64,000 nucleotides of DNA from Sciurus carolinensis (lineage: Eukaryota; Chordata; Mammalia; Rodentia; Sciuridae): assembly GCF_902686445.1 (NCBI RefSeq), contig NW_025920104.1, forward strand, positions 5,146,001 through 5,210,000, read 5' to 3'. Both the position numbers and the translations under genes were made by a program. Position 1 is the first letter of the stretch. Each line of letters opens with the position of its first letter. Shown here piece by piece: positions 21,893 through 34,072 of this stretch. The notes beneath the pieces are model-generated. The model made no database searches, was not told the DNA's origin, and was given only the letters and a program-made list of their open reading frames with translations.

Positions 21893-22184
21893 GATTCCCA
21901 TTTTCTCCAGCACTATTTTTGAATAGGCTATCTTTTCTGTAGTTAATGTTTTTGATACCTTTGTCTAGTACATGACAACTGTATTCATGTGGGTGTGTCT
22001 CTGTGTATTCTATCTGAACCACTAGTCTAAGTGTCTGTGTTGGTGCAAATACCAGGATGTTTTCATTACTATAGCTCTGTAGAAGATTTTGAGGTCTGGT
22101 ATTGTGATGACTCCTGCTTCACTTTTCTTGGTAGAGAATTGCTTTGGTTATTCAGGGATTCTTATTTTTTCAAAAATGAATATA
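21893..22184 (-). mobile_element. L1 fragment, inverted 5' part
   Basis: Reverse complement of the L1 reverse-transcriptase region equivalent to about 33165 down to 32870 in the L1 at 28.8-34.4 kb; anchors are CATTTTCTCCAGCACTATTT and GAATTGCTTTGGTTATTC. Together with the sense fragment from 22273 it forms the classical 5'-inversion product of twin-primed L1 integration. Confidence 0.75.
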
Positions 22185-22270
22185 GTTGGCTGGGGAGATA
22201 GCTCTCAGTTGGCAGAGTGCTTACCTTGCAAGCATAAAACCCAGGGTTCAATACCCAGAACCACAAAAAA
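22185..22270 (+). mobile_element. ID SINE inserted in the L1 fragment
   Basis: GGCTGGGGAGATAGCTCTCAG through GGTTCAATACCCAGAACCAC with an A tail. The duplication AAAATGAATATA flanks it at about 22173-22184 and 22271-22282. It lies at the inversion junction of the host L1 fragment. Confidence 0.85.
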
Positions 22271-22272
22271 AA

Positions 22273-23468
22273 AATGAATATATACTTTATCTCTCACTCT
22301 GTACACAAACAGAAAACAGCTCAAAGTAGATTTTAAACTTACACATTAGACAGAGAACCTGCATCTACTAGAAGAAACAGTAGGCCCAAATCTTCACCAT
22401 GTTGGCCTAGGATCTGACTTCCTTAATAAGACCCCTAATGTATAAGAAGTTAAATCAATAATCAATTAATGAGATGGACTCAAACTCAAAAGCTTTTTTC
22501 AGCAAAAGAAACAATCATAATATAAAGAGAGTCTACAACCTGGGAGAAAATCTTTACCACAGGCATCTCAGATAAAGCATTAATCTCTAGGATGCATCAA
22601 TCAATAAATATATGAAAAAATGTTCTACATCTCTACCAATAAGAGACATGCAGATCAAAACTACTCTAAGATTTTATCTCATTCCAATCCAAATGGTAAT
22701 TACCCAGAACACAAATAACAATAAATGTTGAGAATGTGGTGAAAAAGTACACTCATATGTTGTTGGTGGGAATGTAAATTAGTGCAATCATTACGGAAAG
22801 TAGTATGGAGATTCCTCAGAGAACATGGAATGGAACCACAATTTGATCCAGCTACCCTGCTCCTTGGTTTATATCCAAATGATTTAAAATCAGCATACTA
22901 CACAGATGCAGCTACATCAGTGTTTATAGCAACTCAACTCACAATAATTAAACTATGTAAGCAACCTAGGTGCCTTTAAATGGATGAATAGAGAAAGAAA
23001 ATGTGAAATACCTACCCATACCACACACACACACACACAACAACACACACCTAATGGAGTATTATTCAGCTTTAAACATGAATAAAATTTTGGCATTTCC
23101 AGGAAATGGATGGAGGTAGAGAATATCATGCAAAACAAAATAAACCAGAAAAGCAAGGCCTGAATATTTTCTGTGATATGTGGAGGCTAATTCACAATAA
23201 GAGGTCAGGGTTCTAGGGAAGAATAGAATTATATTAGGCAGAGCGGAGAGAAGGGAGGGGAAGGGATATGAGGGTAGGAAGGACAGTAGAGTGATACAGA
23301 CATTATAACCTCATATACATATATAACTACATGACTGATGTGATGCTACAATATATATAACCAGAAAAATGAGAAATTAAGCTCCATTTATGTATGATTT
23401 AATGAAATATATAAATGCATTCTACTGTCATGTACAACTAATTAGAATAAATTTAAAAATTAATAAAA
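22273..23468 (+). mobile_element. L1 fragment, sense 3' part
   Basis: Co-linear with the L1 at about 33175-34395: the end of ORF2 (a frame at 22782-22979 reads [15 protein letters not shown], matching 33782 onward) followed by a 3' UTR ending in an AATAAA-rich A tail near 23465. Many substitutions mark it as older than the L1 at 28.8 kb. Confidence 0.8.
23020..23052. repeat. (CA)n microsatellite
   Basis: A short run of CA dinucleotides interrupted once by CAACAA, inside the old L1 3' part. Confidence 0.85.
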
Positions 23469-23469
23469 A

Positions 23470-24575
23470 AGTAAATTATCACTCCCACTTGACCTGTCTT
23501 TTCTGAGACCAATTTTTCTCAAAATTCTCCATCCAAGGGAAACACCCTTCAGAATGAAAAGGTAAGGGAGACACTCTCCAGAGAAGGCAAATAGAGAACT
23601 TGCTGCCAGCAAACCTGCCCTGTGGAAGGGCCAGAGGAAGTCTCTGTTCAAAAAGGAATGATGAGAAGAGTGTCTATGTGACATCAGGATAAAGAAAACA
23701 CCCATTAAACAGAAGTGTATGTTGATACAACAGGCTGTTCTCTCAAAGCTCATAACTCTTGTTTGATGATTGAGGCAAAAGCCACAGACCATTTCATTTC
23801 AGGAAAAAACTTAGGACCAAGAAATATGGAGCAAGGAAATGCTTGTCAGTATCACATCAAGACTTTCTTAGACACAAACAAGGTCACCTTAAACTTGTAT
23901 TGAAAGGTAGAGGAATTGGGAGAGCTAAAATAGTTTGAAAATGAGAATGAGCTGGTGGAAAATGATCCACCAAACTTCCAGACTCATTGCATGACCTCAG
24001 TCAGACCAACAGTGAGGTGGACAAAGGGAGAGACACAGGGTCAACAGTTTGGAATATAGCCCTAGAAGGGGGCCAGAGAAATGGTCCAGCTGACTCTGCA
24101 CAAGGACAAGGAAGCAATTTAGTGAAAGAAGAGTGACTTGGTCCACAATGATGCAGGGACAGCAGGTAACATTTGCTGGAAAAAGAAAATGAACTATGTC
24201 TCAATTCTTATACAAATCTTAGAGTGGGTCATGGACCTGAGGGAAAACACAACCCTATGAGACGTGCAGTGTGTTGGTCAGTTCCTCCCCACAGTGACCA
24301 ATACACCTCACAAGGGCACATCTGAGCAGTCAGGGTTTATTTGGCTCATGGTATCAAGAGTGGTCAGCAAACTTTGCTGCAGTAACCTCAAAGACAATGG
24401 GCAGAAAAATGAAAAGGTGCTCTGGCAACCAGAAATCAGGGACAGAGAGACAGACAGGCAGTAAGTCACCTTACAGTCCCCCAGGACACATCCTGGAATC
24501 CACTTCTCCTAGTCAAACCTGACTTGCTTCTCATTTTCAACACCTCCCAGTAAGTCCACTCAAGTCATTATTTTA
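23470..24575. other. Intergenic DNA, no gene seen
   Basis: No recognisable repeats or exons. The minus-strand frame at 23460-23792 begins in the L1 A tail and has no domain. Confidence 0.4.
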
Positions 24576-24579
24576 ATTT

Positions 24580-24662
24580 ATACTTTTTTGGCCACAGTGG
24601 GGAAGAAATTCAAGGCCTCACTCATGCTGTGCTACCACTGAGGTGTAATCCAGCCTGCTCCA
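24580..24662 (-). mobile_element. Decayed ID-like SINE, minus strand
   Basis: GCTGTGCTACCACTGAGGTGTAATCCAGCC is a decayed reverse complement of the ID core (GGCTGGA..., CTCAGTGGTAGCACAGC). Confidence 0.45.
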
Positions 24663-24901
24663 AACAAATTATTAGATGTGTTAACACACTGATAATTTTA
24701 GAGCCCTTGTAATCCAGTCTTTTCACCTCTGAACAGTGTAGCACAGACACCTGAGGTTGGGGGATTATTGTAGTTTCAAAGCATACCATTTATTAAAACA
24801 AAACTAATCAAAATGAGAAAAATCTCAGAATCTAGGGGTAAGCAAAGCATTCCCAGTTTTCACAATAAAGTGCAATCTAGAAAAGGAAAGATTGAAAAAT
24901 T

Positions 24902-25029
24902 AATAAGCTCCTGCTAGGGCTGGGGAGATAGCTCAGCTGGTAGAGTGCTTGCCTTGCAAGCACAAGGCCCTGAGTTCGATCCCCAGTACCGCAAAAAAAA
25001 AAAAAAAAAAAAAAAAATAAGCTCCTGCT
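24902..25029 (+). mobile_element. Young ID SINE with perfect target duplication
   Basis: ID body at 24917-24992 followed by an A tail of roughly two dozen A to 25015, flanked by a perfect 14-bp duplication AATAAGCTCCTGCT (24902-24915 and 25016-25029). The RNA polymerase III A box (TAGCTCAGCTGGTAGAG) and B box (GTTCGATCC) look intact. It is tRNA-derived and transcribed by Pol III in its family. Clean tail and duplication mark a recent insertion. Confidence 0.95.
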
Positions 25030-25084
25030 CAGTGAATGCCCTGGTTCAGTGGATAAAAATACAAGAAACAGACTGAATGAAAAT

Positions 25085-25290
25085 GCAAGCTGTGTGTGGT
25101 GTACATGCCTGTCAACCTGAAAACATTGGAGGCTGAGACAGGAGGAACCCCAATTTGAGCACAGTCTCAGCAACTTAGTGAGAGCCCATCTTAAAAATAA
25201 AAATAAAATACAAACAATTGGGGATTTAGATCATTTGAAAATGCCCCAGTGTTCAATTTCCAGTATCTACCACCAAAAATAAAATGTTAA
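25085..25290 (+). mobile_element. B1-like/ID dimeric SINE
   Basis: GTGTGTGGTGTACATGCCTG, GGAGGCTGAGACAGGAGGA and CAGCAACTTAGTGAGA form the B1-like left half. An A-rich linker and a decayed ID half (GGGGATTTAGATCATTTG) follow, ending in ACCACCAAAAATAAAA. Confidence 0.8.
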
Positions 25291-28200
25291 CCACACTCTG
25301 AGCAAAGGATTACTATCTTGAGTGTGTAAGATATTCTTACAACTCAACATAAAATAAAAGCAAACAGTCCTTAAAGAAAACAGAAAAGTTTTTGAGGTCA
25401 CTATGCAATCACATGAAGGTGTACAGTGCTCTTATCCATAAGCATTCTTGAAATCTAATGAGGGCGAATGGTCAAACCAAGAGACTGCTACAACCATGGA
25501 CCTGGATATCACTTAACAAAGAGAAAATGAACTGTTGACACACAATAACTTGGAAAAGTTCATAGAGAACCACACTGAAAATATCCAAAAGGTAACATAC
25601 TACCTGAGTCCAACGAAGCAGCACAGGTGAGATGACCAGGTTACAGACACAAAGGACAGCTCAGAAATGTCGGGGATTAAGGGTTTTGCAGGGCTGGAGA
25701 GAGGCAGAAATGAAGAAAGGGAGACAAGAGGGGCTCTCCGCACTGGAGGCCTTCTACATCCTTACTCTACTGCTGTCAGCACCTGATGAGGCCACAACAC
25801 AGGGTTTCAAATCAGGTCACATGGGAACACTGGGTAAAGAGCATCTGCAATTACCTCAGTGTAAAACATTTGCTTCTTTTACAGTGCTCCAGCTTTGGGA
25901 CAAAACTAGATGGCCTTGATCACATGGTGATCAATACTAAGTTAATGTGAAGTGAATAGTCTAGCATGGAGCTTCACGCATGGGTGAGCTCCCTTGTGGC
26001 TGTCAGAGATGAGCAATGCTCAGCCTCAAGGTGGTGGGTGGGGCATTCATCACCAGAGTATTTAGTCTGGTGGGAGTCTACCATAGATTACTGGGTGACA
26101 GGAGCTCAAAGATGGTTTCCATATTTCTCAGCAGACAAGTGGCTTGTTGGTGGCATCTTTTGCTGAACAGGTATGGATTGAAGGGCAGAGGAATGAAGAG
26201 GAGATTAGTGTGGTGAATTAGTGTGCTCTGGGAAACAATACAGGCATTACTTCTCAGATGGATATGCAGGGCAGGTGTTCAAAAATCAACCCTGGCAGAG
26301 AAATTTAATGCAGTCTCATCCTCATGGTTGGGGTATGTGGGTCAGTCTCACCCAGGAACCTCAGAGATGAAAAACAGCAGCATGCAAGCTGCCTTTCACA
26401 AGAGAAGAAAGAGACATTGCAAGAAAGAGCCAGGTGACAAGAGTGGAAAGGTGCTGCTCATCTTCCTTTCACTACAGGTTTAAGTAAGTAGAATGCAAGG
26501 GCACAATCAGTACTGCTGGCCAACAGCAGCTGTGAACCACTGAAAGTAACCTTAAGGATGGGGGTTTGGAGGAGGGGCAGGTCCAGTCCCTGCTTGATCC
26601 TCAGCATAAACTTAAGGTGTATCTATGACCCTGAGCCCTGGAAATTCACCCCTTTTCTCCCAAATCTTTTATATAAACTTTGAAATGGGTTGAGTTTATA
26701 GGGAGACTGACTGGGGAGAGTCTTTGAGATGATGCCCCTCCCTGCAAACTCCCCCCGCTGTCCACACCTACTGCCCATGTTCCCTATGGACTCCCAGTTT
26801 CTTCACAGACCCACACTCACACAGAATCACAACTTGTTCTCTGGGGGCGATTTTCTCAACCATCCAGAGGGCACCACCTGGCCACTACCCATGTGAACAT
26901 CTGGTACTCCTGGCGGGCAAAGTTGGGAGCAGAACCTGGGAGCCTAGGCATGCACATACCCACATGCACACAAGCATGAAGATGTGGTCTCCACACTGTA
27001 GCACTCAGGCTCACAAAAACTTGCTAGCAACCCCATACCAGAAGGCTACTGTGGAAATGAAGCAGCACCTCTGAAAAGGAGGTGGGACAATATTGAAGGA
27101 CACCTGCATAATGAGGGGGGGAGGAGTGAAGGGAGGAGTCACCCCCCTTTATGGCAGATGTTGATTTCATAGAAAGTAGACAGGTATGGGTCAGAGGACT
27201 TCCTGGCTTCAATTCCATTCCCAGAATTTTAACTACCAGCAGGTCAAAGACCCCTCCAATCAAGGGAGGTTCAACCTTTCTAACCTGTTCGTAAAACTAA
27301 ATCTCCATCCCATGCCTGGCTCTAGCAGGCACTTTGGATGGATTCCAGCTCTGCTCCCTTAGATGACTTCCTTCTATATCAAGTGTGTGGCTGGAGACAA
27401 TGCCACAGCTCTGAGGGTGTAGTCTGAACCAGAGATTACCTAAGTTTTGCAGAGGCACGTCATCACAGAAATTGTTTAACTGCTAGATTGGATGGGTTCC
27501 AGGAGCCCCATAGATACCCAAATCCAGGAATGTTTAATTCATTCCTAGGAAATAGTACAGTATTTGCATACAATGTATGCATGCATTTGCATTTTATAAA
27601 CCATCTGGACATTAAATGGAATACCAAGTAAAATATAAACACGTTGTAACAAGTAAGGGAGTAATAACCCAAAAATGTTCTTGTTTATTTAGTACAGATG
27701 GAATCATTTCTAAATGTTTTTCAGCTAAGGTTTGTTGAATATGAGGATGTGGAAATGCATATATGGAGAACCACCTACCCACTAAACCCCTGAGAGACAT
27801 AAATATCTGAACATTTATTCAGCAAAATCAGGAGGGGGATTTCAAACTAAGGAAAGCAGAACTGACTTCTCTCACATCCCAGGGCTGGAGCTAAGTTACA
27901 TGGTTGTAGCACCTGAGAAATCTGCTCAGATTGGCTGCAGCTGAGGTGTGTGATGAAGTCAGGGGCACCTAGCCCATCTTTCTCTAGAGGATGATTTTTG
28001 CATACCCACAGACATTTTTTCATCTCCACAAAGCTGGCAGGGCATTGGGGGTAGGTCACCTTCAGTCAGAGGCTCCTTCTGGTTCTGCTCCCTTATGCAA
28101 AATGTCCTCAGTTTTTGTTTACAATTCCATGTGGAAACATAGATTCTTGAATGATTAGTATGGCTCCATGTCTTCTGGGCACACTCTTCCTTCTCTGACT

Positions 28201-28765
28201 CTCCCATCCCCAATTTTATTGTGAAAGAAATATCCATCTGCAATCAATTGTAGTATTGAAAGCCTAGCTAAGAGAGTTCTATTGGAACTAACAGTGAATC
28301 CAAGCCAATAACAATAGCAAGGTCTCAACTGACCAAAAGAGACAAACAAATTTGGCAAACTGTAAACTGACTTTGTAACCAGTTGAGATCTTGTTGTACG
28401 TTGCATCTCTTTTCTTTCTCTAAATGCTGCCTCATATTGTGCCCCTAATCTGCTTTGTGCTCCTGGATTATGAATCATTATTTTAAACTTGTTCAGTTTG
28501 TTGAAATTTCTTCATTTAAGAGTGACTTTGGGATCTAACTTAAAAGTTTATTGGTTTAAATATAATTATGTTCCAGTGATATAGCTTTGATGTTTATAAC
28601 CTATTTGCATGCTCAAGAAGTTATTAATATTTAAAATAAAGCTGCTGCTTTTCAGAATGTTTCAGAACAATAATATGGTTTTGAAGATTTTTACCTTTTC
28701 AAAATTAGCCATATTTTACAAAGAATAGAAAAATCTAACAACATTCAAATCTTAAAAAAAAAAAT
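25291..28765. other. Intergenic DNA, no gene seen
   Basis: About 3.5 kb without a recognisable exon or well-preserved repeat. Open frames at 25632-25919, 26223-26483, 27959-28243 (minus) and 28155-28478 (minus) have no identifiable motif. Old, unrecognised transposon remnants are possible around 28240-28500. Confidence 0.4.
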
Positions 28766-29237
28766 CCGATGTTTTCAAGATGGCAAACTAGAGGGTGACT
28801 GCATCTCCTGTTGCTCCAGAACTCAGGATTCAAGAAGGGGAATTATTGAGAGATTGGACCGGCTCAGAGACGCTGAGTGAGTCATTCCCACTGGTTATAT
28901 CTTGGCCCTGGAAGCAAGCTGGGACAGTGTGCACCTTCTCAGAGCAGAGCAGGGCAGCAAGAGACTTCCTGAGCAGCCCGGCTCCATCCAGTGGCAGGCC
29001 CAGTACACAGCCAACTTCTCAGAGGAGACCCGTCCAGTGAGAGGCTTTCTGCTCTCACCCAGCCCCCAGTCCTGCACCCAGTAGTGGGCCAGGGGCAGCT
29101 TTCTTCAGAAGCACTGCATTATCAAGTTCCTCAAGAACTTTAGGCTACTGAAGGCTAGGAGGTGATATACTGGAAATATACAGGGACACTATAAGCCAAT
29201 AAGGAAATCTGCAATATCTCAGAGTTCCACTGAGTTA
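28766..29237 (+). promoter_or_regulatory. L1 5' UTR
   Basis: About 470 bp of comparatively GC-rich sequence before ORF1, with the AAGATGGC motif seen near the start of many mammalian L1 5' UTRs. Mammalian L1 promoters lie in this region; activity is not shown. Confidence 0.55.
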
Positions 29238-30244
29238 TTGCAGATGAGAAAACAAGGGAAGAAAATGTCCCAAACAAACCTAGATACTATATCAATAAAA
29301 CCCAATGACAGCACAGCAGAAGAAATGTCAGAAAGGGAGTTCAGAATGTGCATAATTAAATCAATCAGAGAAGCAAACAAGGAGATGAAAGATCAAATGG
29401 AGGCATTGAAGGATGAGATGAAAAAGCAAATGCAGGCATTAAATGATCGCACCAATCAACAGTTAAAAAAGCAAATACAGGAAGCAAAAATCATTTCAAT
29501 AAAGAGTTAGAGATACTGAAAAAAAAACCAGAAATCCTTAAAATGAAGGAAACAATAAACCAAATCAAAATCTCCATAGAAAGCATAACCAATAGGATAG
29601 AATACCTGTAAGAAAGAACTTCAAACATTGAAGACAAAATATTTAATCTTGAAAACAAGGTTGACCAAACAGAGAAGATCATAAGAAATCATGAACAGAA
29701 TCTACAAGATTTATGGGATATCACAAAAAGGCCAAATTTAAGAATTATTGGGATTGAGGACAGCTTACAGAAACAAACCAAAGGAATGAGCAATCTATTC
29801 AATGAAATAATATCAGAAAATTTCCCAAATCTGAGGAATAAAATGGAAAATCAAGTACAAGAGGCTAATAGAACTCCAAATACACAAAATTACAACAGAC
29901 CCTCACCAAGGCACATTATTAAGAAAATACCTAACATAGAAAATAAAGACAGAATTTTAAAGGCTGTGAGAGAAAAGAATCAAATTACATTCAGGAACAA
30001 ACCAATAAAGATATCAGCAGATTTTTCAATCCAGACCCTAAAATCTAGAAGGGCCTGGAACAACATTTATCAAGCTCTAAAAGAAAATGGTTGCCAACCA
30101 AGAATCTTATACTCAGCAAAACTTACCTTCAGAATTGATGACAAAATAAAATCCTTCCATGATAAACAAAAACTAAAAGAATTTACAAAAAGCAAGTTGA
30201 CATTACAGAACATTCTCAGCGAAATATTCCATGAGAAGAGATAA
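29238..30244 (+). pseudogene. L1 ORF1p (RNA-binding protein), frameshifted
   Basis: ORF1p is the trimeric RNA-binding chaperone of the L1 particle. The N-terminal frame (29238-29510) is rich in K, E, M and Q heptads, consistent with the coiled coil. It breaks near 29508; the middle part (29510-29785) has an in-frame stop near 29609. The C-terminal frame (29786-30244, 152 codons) carries the RRM and C-terminal domain block, with recognisable RPSPRHIIKKIPN and RRAWNNIYQALK stretches. At least two lesions make it non-functional. Confidence 0.85.
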
Positions 30245-30332
30245 AAAACAATGATGGAAGTCAGTAAAGGGAGGAACTAGCCTAAAGGAAAAGTCAAATA
30301 AAGGAGAAACCAAGTCGTATCAAAAAACAAAA

Positions 30333-31087
30333 ATGAGTCAAATGACTGGAAATACAAATCATATCTCAATAATAACCCTGAATGTAATGATCTGAACTCA
30401 TCAATCAAAAGACATAGACTGGCAGATTGGATTAAAAAGAAAAATTCAACAATATGCAGCCTGCAAGAGACTCATCACATAGAAAGAGATACCCACAGAC
30501 TAAAGGTGAAAGAATGGGAAAAAACATACCATGCATATGGACACAGCAAAAAAGCTGGAGAGTCCATCTTCATTTCAGATAATGTGGACTTCATGCCAAA
30601 GTTAGTCAGAAGGGATAAAGGACATGTCATACTGCTTAAGGGAAGCATAAATCAGCAAGACATAACAATCATAAATATCTATGCCCCAAACATTGGCTCA
30701 TCCATGTACGTCGAAAAAATCCTTCTCAACTCCAGAAATCAAATAGCCTACAACACAATAAAACTAGGCGATTTTATAACACCTGTTTCATCACTGGACA
30801 GATCTTCCAAACAAAAATTGAATAAAGAATCCATAGATCTCATTAACACATTCAATAATTTAGACTTAACAGACATATATAGAATACATCATCCAACAAG
30901 GAGCAAGTATATCTTCTTCTCAGCAGCACATGGATCCTTCTCTAAAATAGACCATATTTTGTGCCATAAAGCTAATGTTGGCAAATACAAGAAGATAGAG
31001 ATGCTACCTTGTATTCTATCCGATCATAGTGGATTGAAATTAGAAATAAATGATAGAATAAAAAACAGAAAGTACTCCAACACCTAG
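30333..31087 (+). pseudogene. L1 ORF2p endonuclease domain, frameshifted
   Basis: The ATG at 30333 opens ORF2 but an early indel (near 30380, ITLNV then stop) breaks the frame. The main surviving frame, 30506-31087, holds an apurinic/apyrimidinic-like endonuclease with ITIINIYAPN and, near the end, the SDHSGLKLEI motif containing the catalytic histidine. The domain nicks target DNA in active L1s. Spacing between ORF1 and ORF2 is about 90 bp. Confidence 0.85.
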
Positions 31088-31651
31088 GGATTATATAATA
31101 TGCTATTATATGATGAATGGATAACCGAATACATCAGGAGGAAAATAAAAAATTCTTAGAAGTAAATGAGAACAAAGACACATCATTTCAAAATCTCTGA
31201 GACACTATGAAAGCAGTCCTTAAAGGAAGATTTATTTCATTAAATGTATTCATAAAAGAAGAAAAAATCAACAAATAAATTTCTTAACACTACAGCTTAA
31301 AACCCTAGAAAAAGAACAGACCAACACCAAAGTAGTAGAAGACAGGAAATAGTTAAAATCAGAGATGAAATTAATGAAATAGAAACAAAAGAAACAATAG
31401 AAAAAATTAATCAAATAAATGGTTGGTTCTTTGAAAAAAGAAACAAAATTGATAAACCCTTAAACACACTAACAAAGAGAAGGAGAGAGAAAACTCAAAT
31501 AACTAAAATTTGGAAGAACAAGGAAATATCAATACAGAGACAAGTGAAATACAAAATATAATTAGAAGCTATTTTGAAAATCTATACTCCAAAAAAATGA
31601 GAAAATCTCAAAGACATCAACAGGTTTCTGGAGACATATGAATTAACTAAA
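31088..31651 (+). pseudogene. L1 ORF2p linker between endonuclease and reverse transcriptase, decayed
   Basis: Sequence matches the expected order (INDEINEIE..., KINQINGWFFEKRNKIDKPL-like translations in shifting frames), with several stops. No separate gene here. Confidence 0.65.
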
Positions 31652-33426
31652 ATGAATGAGGAGGACAAACACAATTTAAATAGATCAATTTTAAGTAATG
31701 AAATAGAAGAAATCATCAAAAGCCTACCAACAAAGAAAAGTCTGGGACCAGATGGGTTCTCAGCTGAGTTCTACAAAACCTTTAAAGAAGAACTCATTAC
31801 AATACTCCACAAAGTATTCCATGAAATAGAAGAGGAGGGAACACTCCCAAACTCATTATATGAAGCCAATATCACCCTGATACCTAAACCAGACAGAGAT
31901 ACATGGAAGAAAGAAAATTTCAGACCAATATCGTTAATGAACATGACACAGAAATTCTCAAAAAAATTTTAGCAAATCACATACAAAAATATATTTAAAA
32001 GATAGTGCACCACGATCAAGTGGGTTTTATCCCAGGGATGCAAGGTTTGTTCACCATTCAGAAATCAATAAATGTCATTCACCATATCAACAGACTTAAA
32101 GTTAAGAATCACATGATTATTTCAATAGATGCAGAAAAAGCATGCGATAAAATACAGCATCCCTTCATGCTCAAAACACTAGAAAAAATTGGGGTAGTGG
32201 GAACATTCCTTAACATTATAAAGGCAATCTACGCTAAGCCCATGGCTAATATCATTCTAAATGGTGAAAAACTGAAAGCGTTCCCCCTAAAAACTGGAAC
32301 AAGGCAGGGATTTCCTCTTTCACCACTTCTATTCAACATCGTCCTTGAGACTCTAGCCAGAGCAATCAGACAAACCAAAGAAATTAAAGGGATACGAATA
32401 GGAAAAGAAGAACTCACACTATCCCTGTTTGCTGATGACATGATAATATATTTAGAGGAACCTGGAAATTACACCAGAAAACTTTTAGAACTCATAAGTG
32501 AATTCAGTAAAGTAGCAGGTTACAAGATCAATGCTCATAAATCCAATGCATTTTTATACATAAGTGATGAATCTTCAAAAAGAGAAATTAGGAAAACTAA
32601 ACAATTCAGAATAGCATCGAAAAAAATAAAGTACTTGGGAATCAATCTCACAAAAGAGGTGAAAGACCTCTACAATGAGAACTACAGAACACTAAAGAAA
32701 GAAATTCAAGAAAACCTTAGAAGATGGAAAGATCTCCCATGTTCCTGGATAGGCAGAATTAATATTGTCAAAATGGCTATACTACCAAAAGTGCTATACA
32801 GATTCAATGCAATTCCAATTAAAATCCCAATGATGTACCTTGCAGAAATAGAGCAAGCAATTATGAAATTCATCTGGAAGAATAAAAAACCTAGAATAGC
32901 TAAAGCAATCCTCAGTAGCAAGAGCGAAGCAGGGGGTATTGCAATACCAGATCTTCAACTCTACTACAAAGCAATAGTAACAAAAACGGCATGGTATTGG
33001 TACCAAAATAGACAGGTAGATCAATGGTACAGAATAGAGGACATGGACACAAACCCAAATAAATACAATTTTCTCATACTAGACAAAGGGTCCAAAAATA
33101 TGCAATGGAGAAAAGATAGACTCTTCAACAAATGGTGCTGGGAAAACTGGAAAACTATATGCAATAGAATGAAATTAAACTCCTATCTCTCACCCTACAC
33201 AAAACTCAACTCAAAATGGATCAAGGACCTCGGAATCACACCAGGGACCCTGCATCTTATAGAAGAAAAAGTAGGTCCAAATCTTCAACTTGTTGACTTA
33301 GGATCAATCTTCCTTAACAGGACTCCCATAGCACAAGAAATAAAAGCAAGAATCAACAACTGGGATAGATTCAAACTAAAAAGCTTTCTCTCAGCAAAGG
33401 AAACTATCAGCAATGTGAATAGATAG
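31652..33426 (+). pseudogene. L1 ORF2p reverse transcriptase domain
   Basis: Two frames make up the polymerase. 31652-31972 holds the N-terminal fingers ([16 protein letters not shown], then LIPKPDRD). 32005-33426 (473 codons) continues with [20 protein letters not shown], the [11 protein letters not shown] block and the catalytic FADD at 32428-32439. A frameshift near 31970 separates them. A TAG at 33424 ends the long frame before the C-terminal region. The catalytic residues are present but the protein is broken upstream and downstream. Confidence 0.9.
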
Positions 33427-34072
33427 CCTACAGAGTGGGAGAATATCTTTGCCAACCATACCTCAGATAGAGCGCTAATTTCCAGAATCTATAAAGAACT
33501 CAAAAAACTCTACACCAAGAATACAAATAATCCAATCAACAAATGGACTAAGGAAATGAACACACTTCACAGAAGAAGATGTACAAGTTATCAACAGATA
33601 TATGAAAAAATGTTCAACATCCCAAGTAATAAGGGAAATGCAAATCAAAACTACTCTAAGATTCCATCTCACCCTAATTAGAATGGCGATTATCAAGAAT
33701 ACAAGCAACAATAGGTGTTGTCGAGGATGTGGTGAAAAAGGAACACTCATACATTGCTGGTGGGGTTGCAAATTAGTGCAGCCACTCTGGAAAGCAGTGT
33801 GGAGATTCCTCAGAAATCTTGGAATGGAAACACCATTTGACCCAGATATCCCACTCCTTGGCCTATACCCAAAGGACTTAAAATCAGCATACTACAGAGA
33901 TACAGTCACATCAATGTTCATTGCTGCTCAATTCACCATAGCCAGATTGTGGAACCAACCTAGATGCCCTTCAGTTGATGAATGGATAAAGAAACTGTGG
34001 CATATATATACAATGGAATATTACTACGCAATGAAGAATGATAAAATTATGTCATTTGTAGCAAATGGATGA
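33427..34072 (+). pseudogene. L1 ORF2p C-terminal region with zinc-knuckle motif
   Basis: The frame at 33602-34072 (156 codons) contains the cysteine-histidine motif C-x3-C-x7-H-x4-C at about 33719-33770, the C-terminal segment of ORF2p implicated in RNA binding. It ends VANG-stop, the ordinary end of ORF2. It is in a different frame from the long polymerase frame. Confidence 0.87.

Noticed and set aside
24917..24992. A functional tRNA gene
   Set aside because: It has A and B boxes but also an A tail and flanking target duplications; it is an ID SINE derived from a tRNA.
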